From Candidatus Lutacidiplasma silvani (lineage in GTDB: Archaea; Thermoplasmatota; Thermoplasmata; Lutacidiplasmatales; UBA184), in NCBI GenBank assembly GCA_022750295.1, contig JAKIVZ010000012.1, positions 1-64,000 on the forward strand: a stretch of DNA of 64,000 nucleotides. Direction: 5' to 3'. This document shows, one piece after another, positions 50,810 to 61,200 of this stretch (position 1 is its first letter; every line of letters begins with the position of its first letter). The notes beneath the pieces are model-generated. The model was not told the DNA's origin. It saw only the letters and a list, made by a program, of their open reading frames with translations, and did no database searches. A program made the translations under genes and the position numbers.

Positions 50810-52875
50810 AGCGTCACCCGCTTCTCCTCTTCCTTGCGCCGCTGACGGATCTGGCGCCACCAGAAGAACAGCGGGACCGCCGTGCCGATCATCGCGAGCG
50901 AGGCGATGAGTTCGGCCAGGGGCACTTCATTGCCGGACGGGGCCACGGAGGGGGAGAGGGTGGGGGCCGGTGGGGTGACGTTGAGGTAGAAGAGGATCGC
51001 GCTCCCTTCCTGGACCACGTAGTAGTTCGAGCCCGCGACGAGGGTCTGGCGGGCGGAGAGCACGTGCGTCGCGTAGACCGAGGCGTTCAGCACGTTCGAG
51101 CTGAACCCGGGGTCCGAGACCGAGATCCGGTAAGTTTCGTTCGCCGCGAGGAGCAGCGGGGCATCGGCCGACTGGGAGGCGTTCGGGTAGGCGACGCCGA
51201 ACTGGGTCCGACCGACCGAGTTGAAGAACCCCTGGGGGCCGGTGACCTGGACCGTCGCGTTCGACACCCAGAGGTGGCTTCCGTTGTCGTACACGTAGAC
51301 GTAGAAGAACGACGCGTTCCCGGGGACGAACGGCACGGCCGTGAGGAACGTTGGCGTGAGGTAGGAGAAGTCCGGAGAAACGAGCTGATGCTGGTCGAAG
51401 TCCCACGCATCGATCGTGAAGTTGACGTACGACCCCACCGGGAGCCCCGGCAGGCCGCCCGTGAAGACGGTCGAGCTCAGGCGGGTCATCGGGAACATCG
51501 CGACCGACCGCTCGCCGATCGCGGGGTAGCTGAAGTATTCCACGAGCTCGGCGGCATCGATCGCCGTCCCGGGGTTCAGGCTCTGGATCGTCACGTTGAC
51601 CGCCTGCCCGGCCCCGATGGTGACGGCGACCCCGGCGGCGTCCGCGACGGCGGCCGGCGTCGAGTTCACGCCGATGTCATCGGTGAACGTGCCGGAGAGG
51701 AACGACCCGTTCCCGCTCACGTTGTACTCGTAGAACGGGGTGGTGAGTTGGTCGCCCGGGACATCCGTGACCACGACTTGGTACTGGACCTTCGCCCCGG
51801 CGACTTGGGCGTACGACGGCCCGATCACCAGAGAAGCGTTCACGGCGCCCGCCGTCGCGTTCGAGTTGAGCGAGAACGCAAACGACGTGTCAAAGAGCGT
51901 GACCGAGTTGCTCGTCTCGATGAACCGGACCTCCGCGGTGCCGATGGTCGCGTTGGTCGGCGTGCCGTCGGCGGGGGTCGTGTTCAGCTGGATCGTCACC
52001 GAGTCGTTCCAGTTGGGGGCGAGCGGGTGCGCGGAGACCTGGATATCTGAGAACGTCGCGTTCGAGCCGTCGGACTGCGGGATCCCGGGGTACGGGGAGA
52101 ACGGCCAAGCCCCGCCGTAGGTGAAGTGGTACGTCGCGCTGTAGTTGTGGTAGAAGACGTTCCCGGTTCCGCTGGTGAGCTCGATGAACCAGCTCATCGA
52201 CTCGCCGGCGAAGACGTTGGGGGCCGACGAACCGGACGAGCCGTTCGCGGCGATGTCGACGGTGTACCAGTACGGATACGATGGGTCCTGGGGGTAGAGG
52301 ACCGGCCCGGACCACCACGTGTTGTTGTCGGAGTGCCAGACCGTACCGTCGTCGGGGCCCGAATAGGGGTCGCCGTTCCAGAGCATCCCCGTCACGTTCA
52401 GCGAGATCGGGCTCTCGGGCCCGTTCTTCGGGGAGGTCGTGGGCGTGATGTCGTACCGGGACTTGATGAACAGCGGAAGGTCGGTCTTCGCGCCCGGTTC
52501 GACCGACGCGTAGTACCCGCTCGACGGGATGATGTTCGGTTCGTAATAGTTCTGGATCGAGACGCAAACGGTCGTGTTGATCTTGGCGCAGAACGGATTG
52601 AACGACGTCGAATTGTTCCCCGTCCCGTTCGCCGACTGGGTCGCGCCGTTGGCCACCGCGTCCGGACTGGCCGGGCGCACGGCGGGAGGGGTGACGGAGG
52701 GGTGCCCCGCCGACACGGCTGGGATCGCCGACGACGAAGTTGCGGTTCCGACGACCCCGCTCTCGAGCCCGTAGGCCACGAGGACGACGAGAAGCGCCAC
52801 CCCCCCGGCAAGTACCGCCGCGGAGACGACCGATCGGCGCTGCGACGTCAGACGGAATCCGGACGGACGGACCAC
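50806..52875 (-). CDS. Surface protein A, first gene of the AAA+ trio
   Basis: About 689 residues. An N-terminal membrane helix or signal anchor (AAVLAGGVALLVVLVAYGLE) is followed by a beta-rich extracellular body rich in sequons, a helix near the end (VPLAELIASLAMIGTAVPLFFWW), and the cytoplasmic tail RQIRQRRKEEEKRVTL. It shares the tail and the module FPMTRLS … LPGLPVGSYVNFTI with the next protein, so the two are paralogues from tandem duplication. GTG at 52875 with AGGAG ten bases upstream is preferred; an ATG at 52968 in the same frame would add 31 non-hydrophobic residues. Confidence 0.78.
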   Translation of the reverse strand: MVRPSGFRLTSQRRSVVSAAVLAGGVALLVVLVAYGLESGVVGTATSSSAIPAVSAGHPSVTPPAVRPASPDAVANGATQSANGTGNNSTSFNPFCAKINTTVCVSIQNYYEPNIIPSSGYYASVEPGAKTDLPLFIKSRYDITPTTSPKNGPESPISLNVTGMLWNGDPYSGPDDGTVWHSDNNTWWSGPVLYPQDPSYPYWYTVDIAANGSSGSSAPNVFAGESMSWFIELTSGTGNVFYHNYSATYHFTYGGAWPFSPYPGIPQSDGSNATFSDIQVSAHPLAPNWNDSVTIQLNTTPADGTPTNATIGTAEVRFIETSNSVTLFDTSFAFSLNSNATAGAVNASLVIGPSYAQVAGAKVQYQVVVTDVPGDQLTTPFYEYNVSGNGSFLSGTFTDDIGVNSTPAAVADAAGVAVTIGAGQAVNVTIQSLNPGTAIDAAELVEYFSYPAIGERSVAMFPMTRLSSTVFTGGLPGLPVGSYVNFTIDAWDFDQHQLVSPDFSYLTPTFLTAVPFVPGNASFFYVYVYDNGSHLWVSNATVQVTGPQGFFNSVGRTQFGVAYPNASQSADAPLLLAANETYRISVSDPGFSSNVLNASVYATHVLSARQTLVAGSNYYVVQEGSAILFYLNVTPPAPTLSPSVAPSGNEVPLAELIASLAMIGTAVPLFFWWRQIRQRRKEEEKRVTL

Positions 52876-53120
52876 GGGTGTTCCACTCCTAACTGACTTG
52901 TTGGTGCGGGGGCCACGGGGCGGTCCCGCAATGCAAAGACCAGTCGACACTCGAGGGGGTGGTCCCATGCATGGCTAAAAACCTCTAGCCCTCCCGACGG
53001 TGCCGAACGCGCGCGCGTAGAGGAATGCGTCGCGACGAAAATCGTACCGGAGGAGCAGGGGCGCCGGATGTCCCCAGCGAGCGGGGACCCCGGCGCGGGA
53101 GGGGGGGCCGGGCGAGAGGT
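52876..53120. promoter_or_regulatory. Gap before the surface A - surface B - AAA+ trio
   Basis: This 245-base gap is the longest inside the surface cluster. On the minus strand it has a TATA-like GGTTTTTAG (about 52975-52983), which would start the trio transcript near 52950 with a 75-base leader. The stretch nearer 53121 is GC-rich without clear signals. Confidence 0.4.
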
Positions 53121-55286
53121 CTACTCGAAATGCCCGATCCCACCGCTCTTCTTGGCCGAGGCTCCATCGAACTTCGACCCCATCGGGCCGGACTTGGCGG
53201 CGACCCGCATGGCGACCGGCTTGTTCTTCATCTGGACGCGCACGAATCCCGCCCCGAGGAACCCCGCGGCGGCCGCCTGCAACGAGATGTTGGCGACCCC
53301 GACATTGTTCCCGATCCCGATCTGCTGGACCACCGGGAGCGGCGCGGGGGCGGCAATGGCGAACGGGGGCGGGATCGGGGCGGGGGGCGGCGGGGTGACC
53401 CCCGCCGGGCCGAGACCCGGGGTCAGCTCCACGTTCAGGAGCGCGAGCGGGAACGATTCGGTGACGATCGAATTGTTCGTGTACGGAACGAACGTCGCCG
53501 ACGAGTAAAGCCCATCGACCGCGGTGCTGCCTCCCGCGTGACAGCCGGCCGTCGTGCAGGCGTCGACCGGCACGGCCCGGTAGGGGCCCCCCACGGCGAT
53601 CACGTTGAACGAGGCGGTCCAGGTGTCTCCGACGAACATCTGGTTCGTCGAGGCGTTCGTGCTCCAGTTCCAGCCGAGGAAGCGAATCCCCGCGAGGTCG
53701 AGCGGCTGCGCCGCGCCGCACCCGCGCAGGTTGATCCCGTTGTGCTGGCATTGCTCGGTCGCATCGAGGTTCGACGCGTTCGCGAGGACGATGTTCCCGA
53801 ACGGGACGAAGCTGAAGATCGGCCGGTTCGAGCCCGCGGCGACCTGGGTTTCGAGGACCGGACCGAAGCCAATTTCCCGGAACGCCTCGAGGAGGGTCGG
53901 ATTCGCGAGGTTCGGTTTCGTCGGCGGACCGTGCGGGACGTACTGGAGTGTCCCGGTCTGGCCGTCGGGGCACGTGAAGAACGACGGGCCGTCCCACGTT
54001 CCGCCCGTCGCGGCCGCCATGTCGCAGCCGGCGAGGAGGACGTGCTGGACGTCGGTGACGACGGCCGACCCACCCGGACCCCCGTTGGTCCGGCCCGTCG
54101 GCCAGCCCTTCGAGAGGGGGTCGGTCGAGGTCGTCCACAGATCGATCATGTCCACGGTGCAGACGCCGCCGATCGAATCGGTGCACGTCGGCGAGGTCTT
54201 CGTGAGACGGGCGATCGAGTCGTTCGCGTTGCCGTCCTGCGTGCGGATCCATCCCTCGCAGTTGGGGCTCGAGCCATCGAGGAAGGTGTACGACGGCTCG
54301 CACGACGTGGAGGTCTGGCAGCCGCTGTCGAGCGCATAGTCGGAGGCGCTCACGCAGTAGTCCTCGTTGTAGTTCGGGTCCTCGGGGGCGGTCGACCCCA
54401 TCCAGACGATCACGTGGTGGGTCGCCTCCGACCACGTGAGGCCGCTCCCGATGATCGTCCCGTACATCGCGGTGATCACCGAGGAGTGAAGGATGTTGTC
54501 CGACATGTCCGAGTCGCCGTAGATGTAGCCGCCGCCCAGGACCTGCGCCTGGAACGTCGACGTCACGGCGGTCCCGAACTGCTGGGACGGGACGAACTGT
54601 TGGATATCGACGTGGTACTTCGAGCCGTCTCCGTCGTCGGCCTTGTCCTTCGTCGCGAAGTAGTCGACCAGGGCGAACGACACGTGGGAGTGGGGGTTCG
54701 CTTCGGCGATGGCGTTCGCGATGTCCTGGGAGTGGGCCACGAAGAACGGCACTCCGTTCGACTCCTCGCAGGGACCGCTCGACGCCGAGGCGCACGGATC
54801 GGTGCCCGGGTCTTCGGCGGTGGGGTCATAGACCCCGTCGTAGGCGGTGGTTTCGATCACGAATGCGACCTGGACGTCCGGCCAACTGAGGTAGCCGGCA
54901 CCCCCCGCGTTCGCCGAGACCGTGACGCGGGACATGCCGACGCCGGCCGCGCAGCTCGACTCCTGGTCCACACAGATCGAGCCGGGCGAGTCGGAGATCC
55001 CGAGCTGCAGCGCCCCGAACCCCGGGGCGGTCGCGGCCGAAACGGTCGAGCCGTCGGACGAGGCCGGAGCGGCGGCGGGGGCGGACAGTACGTGGACCAA
55101 GGACCCCGAATTCGACGACACCCCCGACGCCACCGCGGTGTCCTGCATCCCGGGGATGCCGGAGAGGGCCATGATTCCGAAGAGCGCAACGACGCCGGTC
55201 AGGACGAGGGCCCGGGTCCAGCGCCCTCCGTGGGTCGTGGGTTGCTCGGCTTTCGACGCGCTCATTCGGCGACCGTGTTCGCTCAT
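53121..55286 (-). CDS. Surface protein with VWA-like domain
   Basis: The 721-residue product has an N-terminal membrane helix (ALVLTGVVALFGIMALSG) and a domain at about 120-350 resembling a von Willebrand A fold. It has strand VQVAFVIETTAYDG where MIDAS proteins have DxSxS, HVSFALVDYF, GDSDMSDNILHSSVITAMYG and HHVIVWMGS. Canonical MIDAS residues are not all present. A Cys-rich insert (SGCQTSTSCEPS; SPNCEGW) and further beta domains follow, ending in a hydrophobic stretch and tail VAMRVAAKSGPMGSKFDG. ATG at 55286 overlaps the stop of the giant gene upstream (ATGA), so the two are coupled. Confidence 0.7.
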   Translation of the reverse strand: MSEHGRRMSASKAEQPTTHGGRWTRALVLTGVVALFGIMALSGIPGMQDTAVASGVSSNSGSLVHVLSAPAAAPASSDGSTVSAATAPGFGALQLGISDSPGSICVDQESSCAAGVGMSRVTVSANAGGAGYLSWPDVQVAFVIETTAYDGVYDPTAEDPGTDPCASASSGPCEESNGVPFFVAHSQDIANAIAEANPHSHVSFALVDYFATKDKADDGDGSKYHVDIQQFVPSQQFGTAVTSTFQAQVLGGGYIYGDSDMSDNILHSSVITAMYGTIIGSGLTWSEATHHVIVWMGSTAPEDPNYNEDYCVSASDYALDSGCQTSTSCEPSYTFLDGSSPNCEGWIRTQDGNANDSIARLTKTSPTCTDSIGGVCTVDMIDLWTTSTDPLSKGWPTGRTNGGPGGSAVVTDVQHVLLAGCDMAAATGGTWDGPSFFTCPDGQTGTLQYVPHGPPTKPNLANPTLLEAFREIGFGPVLETQVAAGSNRPIFSFVPFGNIVLANASNLDATEQCQHNGINLRGCGAAQPLDLAGIRFLGWNWSTNASTNQMFVGDTWTASFNVIAVGGPYRAVPVDACTTAGCHAGGSTAVDGLYSSATFVPYTNNSIVTESFPLALLNVELTPGLGPAGVTPPPPAPIPPPFAIAAPAPLPVVQQIGIGNNVGVANISLQAAAAGFLGAGFVRVQMKNKPVAMRVAAKSGPMGSKFDGASAKKSGGIGHFE

Positions 55287-58200
55287 TCCTTCCCTCGGGC
55301 GGTGGGCGGGCGGGGCGCTCCCAGGCGGCCGGAGCGCCGGAGGACGACGACCATTCCGATGACCCCGACCGCGGCGACGACCCCGAGCACGACCGCGATC
55401 GCGACCCATTCGGTCGAGGGCGACGGCGCGGGATTCGAGTTGCTCGAGGCGAGGCTCTGCATCTGGACCGTGACCGGGGCCGCCGAGGCGCCTTTCAGGG
55501 CGACCGTCAGGGTGCCGTTCGAGTATCCGCCGTACACGCCCGTCACGGTGTACGTACCCTCGGGCAACGCGATCTGGAAGTTCCCGGCCTGCGTCGCGTC
55601 GATGACCTGCGAGATCTTGTCCCCGTCCGTCGCGGTCCCGGCGACCGTCACGGCGGCGCCCGGGAGCGGGGCCCCCGAGACCGAGTCGACGACGAGGCCG
55701 AAGAGGCTCGTCATCGGCGGGTACATCGTCACGTTCCGGGTCAGTCCCGCGCCGTCCAAGGAGACGGCGACGCTGACCTGCCCGTAGGTGACCGGCAGTG
55801 GGCCCTCGTAGAGCGCGGTGAGCTGGGCGGTCCCGTTCGGCAACTGGACGACGAACTCTCCGTTGGCGCCGGTGGTCGCGAGGATCGAGCTTCCGTCGAG
55901 GATCTCGACGCCGCTCAGCGCCGTGCCGGTCAGACCATCGGTGACCTTCCCCGCGACGGCGTACGTCTGGACGGAGAGGGTCAGCTCGAGTCCCGATACG
56001 GCCCCATGGACAACCACGGGCTGGCTCAGCGTCGCTTCGCCCGGCGACGTGACGATCAGGTCGTACGTCCCGTACACGACGGAGAAGCTGAACGCTCCCG
56101 AGCTACCCGTCGTGGTCGACGCCGCGACCACGCCGCCCACTTCGGCCGCGACGAGCGCACCCGCCAAGCCGGCGCCGCCCGCGAGGACGGTCCCGCTCAC
56201 CGGGAAGTCGGTGTCGACGCCGAGGCGGACCAGGAACGCGGTGGGCGCGAGGGTCGTCTTGCCGCCGACGATCGTGAGGTCGACCAGAGAGTCCTCGTAG
56301 CCCGGGGCCGAGATCGTCACGACGTACGCCCCGGGCGCTCCCTCGATGAGATAGTGTCCACTCGCATCGGTCCGGGTCGGAACGCAGGTTCCGCCGGACC
56401 AGACCGGGCAGGCGTACACCTGGGCGTTCGAGATCGGGGCGGTCGTCGCATTGTCGTACACTGCACCGGCCGCCGACCCGTACGACTCGAGGAAGACGGT
56501 TCCAACCGAAATGTGCTCGCCCGCCACCACGTGGAGGTTGAGGTACGAGGCGTTGTAGTAGGGGTCGGTGAAGTTCAGGATGTACGACCCGGCCGGCACG
56601 TCGATCAGGAAGCTTCCCGAGACTTCGGTCTGGACGGTGTAAAGACACGGCCCGGTCGGACTGCCGCCGACGGGCGAGCAAGCGCTGACATTCGCGTCGT
56701 GGAGGGGGAACCCGGCCGGGAGGCCGAGGACGACCCCGGAGATGTACGCGGGTTGATACACCTTGATCGGGGTCAGGGGGACGAAGCAGTCCGAACAGAC
56801 GTCCGCGAGGGTCGGTCCCGTCGAGATGAACCCGGGCGCGGAGACGTTGATGAAGTTCGGTTGGGATCCGGGCGTCGCGTTGACCCAGAACACCCCGGTC
56901 CCGTTCGTCTGCGACATGCCGCAGAGCCGCTGCCCACCGAGGCAGTCGGTAATGTTCGCCCCGGCGACCGGCACGTTCCCGGGTTCCGAGAGCACGACCG
57001 CCGAGACGACGCCGTCGCCGGTCAGGTTGACCGTCGGTTGCGTGGTGACCTCGCCGGCCGCGACGAGCACCCGCGTGGAGTTCGGCTCGTACACGGGCCG
57101 GGAGTAGTTCGCCCAGTCGAGGCCGGGCGGGCCATCGACGAGGAACTCGCCCCCGACGTTGCTGGTCGCGAGAGGGGTCGTCGAGGACTCGGTGTTGCCG
57201 TTCGAGCTGACGGTGAGCGTCACGCCGGGGATCGGGAGGTCCTTCACGGGGTCGATGAGCGTCGCGATGGGCGGGAACGCGCTGTAGTTCACCTGAGTCG
57301 AGGCGACGTACCCCCAGTGGTCGACCGTCAGATTGTTCGGAATCTGGGTGAGGGAGTGGTACGCCCCCGTGCTGCTGAAGTTCACGGGCGCGTAGAACAC
57401 CGTCTGATTGAAGTCGTTCCCTGGGCCGATCTGGAACTGGACCGACCGAGATTGCGCGGCGGAGACGTTGAAGAAGCCGCCGCCGTTCGTCTGAGAGGTC
57501 GACGTGTACTGCAGGATCGACCCCGACGGGGTCGAGATCGCCGAGACCCCGAGGTACGATGCCGGCTGGTAGGTGTTCGTCGTGACCGCCAAGCCGGTCT
57601 CCCAGCCGAAGTGGAGGAGGGAGAGGTTCTGGACGGCCTGGTAACCCTCGCCGGGTTGCAGGACGATCGCGATGGGCGCTGTGCCGTACTCCCACGCGTC
57701 GGGAACCTGGGAGGCGTAGGTGACCTTGTTGGCGGCGTTCCCGGGCGGGATGAAGAACGTGATGCCCCCGCTCCCGTTGGCGCTCCAGCTGACCGAGGTC
57801 GAGAAGTTCCCGGTCGCACTGATGCTGACGTCGGCGAACCGGATCGGCGTCGGGGTCAGTGCGGAGTTGTTCTCCCAGCTGATATTGTTCCAGACGGAGA
57901 AGCTCACCGCCGCGAAGGCGTTCAATCCGATCTGTCCGGGGATCGAGACGTACGGCACCCCGGAGGGGATCGAGACGCTCGTGGAGTTCGCCGTGAACCC
58001 TCCGGCCGCGCTCGACCCGAACGCCGGCGCCGATGGGGTGACCTGGACCGAATCGGCGACTCCGACCTCGCCCCAGACCTGGAACTCCCCGCTTGGCTGG
58101 ACCGCGCTCAGCGTCCCAGTCGCGGGGGCGCAGAGCATGTTGACGGTGCACACCTGGACGTTCACATCGGGCCCCATCGTCATCGAGTAGGTGTTGTTCT

Positions 58201-61200
58201 CATGCGTGTGCGAGTCCCAGATGTTGACCCAAATCCGCTGCCATGGGTTGATCGTGACGTTCCCGAAGACCCACGGGAGCGGGTCGAGGTAGATGGTCCC
58301 AAGGTTCAGGTAACCCGCCCCGCTCGAGTTGAAGTAGACGGAGCTGACCTGATACCCGGTCGCCGTCGTGTTCAGGAAGTAGAGGCCCGCGGGAATCGTG
58401 AGGTTCAGGTAGCCACCCGAATTGCTCCCCTGGATCGAGCCGACGCACGGACCGCCGGACGCCGGGCACGCCTCGTAGTTTCCGGTCTGGACGCCGATCC
58501 CGCTCGAGTTGTCGACCAATCGCGCGGTCAGCCACGTCGCGACGTTCGAGACGTTCGACCCGGACCCCGCGGCCAGGTGATCGCCCACCGGGGCCGTACT
58601 CGACCCGTTGGAGCCCGACGGGTAGAGGACGAGGGTCGAGACGTTGGTCTGCTGCCCGGCGGTGGCATTGGCCCACGCCCAGTTCGTCGAATACCCGGCC
58701 GCGGAGACGACGACCCGGTAGGTCGTGAGCGGTAGCCATCCGCCGATCACCGAGCCGAGGTACTCGCCGCTGCTGGAGACCCGACCGGCCCCGAGGTTGG
58801 GACATGCGTCCGAGAGGCTGGTGAGCGCGCACACGACGGCCGTCGCGCCCAGAACGGGGCTCCCTTCCGGGTCGATGACCCGACCGGACAAGGTCGCGAG
58901 AGGAAGCAGGGGTACGTTTCCGATCGAAACGACGTCCCCCGAGCCGTTGACGTACGCCCAGACGAAGTCCGCCTGGTAGCCGGACGCGGAGACCTTGATG
59001 TAATCCCACCCGAGCGGCGCCGGGAATTGGAACTTGCCGAGGAGGCTGGCGGCGCCGTCGGCGCATCCAACGGGATAGCCCGGAGAGACCGAGCAGACCT
59101 CGACGGCCGCCAGCGGAAGTCCGAACGTCGTGCCATTCGAGGTGACGTTCCCCGTGACGAATCCGCCCGCAGTGAGGTTGACCCCACTCAGCATTTCGTT
59201 CTCGGGACCCGCGAGCGGAACCCCGGCGGGGCTCCCGATGTACGCCTCAGGGGTGGCGACCCATGTGAAGTTGTTCGGGTAGCCAAACGAGGAGATGGTC
59301 ACGAGGTCGGGGCCGGGAGGGGCGGCGGCGCAGAACTCGTTGGGCGCATGGGTTCCACAGGCCCACGTGGCCCACGGCGACATGACCGCATCCCACGGGT
59401 AGGTGGCGAGGTTCGGATAGTTAATCGAAGAGATGCTGACCGCGAAGTCCTTGGGAGCCGAACTCGTGCCCTGGACCGTGACGTTGCCGTAGACGTACGT
59501 CCCGGCGGTGAAGTTCAGCCACCCGGCGTTCGTGATCAGATCGGGTGTGACGTTGACCCAAGTTTGATTGACCCAGACTGGTACGTCCGGATTCTGGTTT
59601 CCGGGGTTTCCGGGAATGACCCAGTCCGGAACCCCGTTGTTGCAGAGTCCGGTCGTATCCGGGTCGATCGTGACCTCGTCCCGCAATGGCACGGCCGCGA
59701 TCGTGGCGGTCTGCCCGATGCTCAGGCAGCCGGCCGTCCCGCACGTGCTCGCCGTGGTGTTGGAACCGAACCCGTTGGCGCTCGGGATCGTGCTGACGAT
59801 GCTGTACCCGTCCATCGTGCAGGAGGTGACGGTCCAGATTCCCGTGTGGGCGGGGACCCCGAGCGGGTCCAAGTCGTTTCCGGACATCCCGACGGTGACG
59901 TTGATTGCCCCGATGGGGGTGAGGTTGACCGGGCTCAGCCAGTCGATGTGACCGGCCCAAGGCAGGATCGAACCCAAGATGGGAGTGGATTCGACGTACC
60001 CCGTCACTTGAATGACCGCATACGAGGGGCCTGGTGCCGCAAAGGCCGCGAGTGTGGTGATCTGTGCCGGGCCATTGTCGTCGCCCGTCAAGACTCCTTG
60101 CTGGGTTTCCCCACAGCCGTTGCCCATCGAGCAGATCTGGAGGGAACCCGAGTTCCCCCCATTGAGGGGACCGCCCGTCAGAGCGTCGCTCAGGTTGATC
60201 TTGACCTCGACCTGCCGCTCCAAGAAGAACGTGCCCAGGTTGACGTACTCTCCCGGGGTCGCGTTCGCCCAGGTCCAGTTCGCGATGAAGAGTCCCGGGG
60301 GAGGGGTGAACGTGACGATCGACGGAGCGGGGGCGAGCGCGATCTTGAACGAACCGTTCGAGAGGGTCGAGCCCCCCGGGTTGACCAGGTAGGCGGAGTC
60401 GGTCGGGGCATCGGTGACCAAGACGCCCGAAAGCGGGGTAAAGCTCGGGGGGTTCTTCGCCTTCACGACCCCGACGCCGATCGCGGTCTCGACGAGATAC
60501 ATCGTCCCTAGGGCGGTCTTCGAGCCGTTTCCGGTCGTCGAGTAGGTGAGGTTGTCGAGGTAGTAGCTCGCCGACGCCCGGACGTAGTCAAAGCCGGCGG
60601 GCCCGTACACCGAATACGATCCGTTGGTCGTAGAGGAGACGGGTAGGCACGTGGTGGCCGGGCAGTCCTGCCCGTTCGCGCCGAACGCCTCGACCGTGGC
60701 GCCCACGACCGGTTTGTTCGTTTCCGCATCGTAGATGTACCCGGTGAATTCGCCCGTCGCGATGTAATAGGAGGGGTGGGGCGCCGCGGGGGCGGTGGTG
60801 GCGGGCGCCGCGGGGGAGAGAGGCAGGGAGGTCGACCCGTTGGCCAACGCCGAGTTCAGGGTGGCAAACTTGAACTGCTCGGCGGCCGACTGAGCCGCGA
60901 GCCCAGGGGTTACCGCCTTCTCGCCGGCGGGGTGGGCGCCGGCAAGTCCGCTCGACGCCGATCCCGTCGACTTCGGCGACGCGGCGTGCGCGGCCAGGGC
61001 GGTAAGGGACGTCGCGTGGGTCGCCGAAGCCGCGGGGTTGGTCATCGGGTTCGATACCCCGAGGGCCGACGCGGCCGGAACCGCCATCACCGCGATCGCG
61101 ACCCAGAACGCGATCCCGAAAGCCAGGCGGCGCGCCCAGCGCGGGAGCGAGCGCGGGGCTTGTGAAACTCCGCCCGATGCAGCTGCGGGGGTTGTCAACT

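Noticed and set aside
52975-53120. A protein-like stretch on the minus strand (LLLRYDFRRDAFLYARAF)
   Set aside because: It is only the tail of a shadow frame of the VWA-like gene, with no start, ribosome site or promoter of its own.
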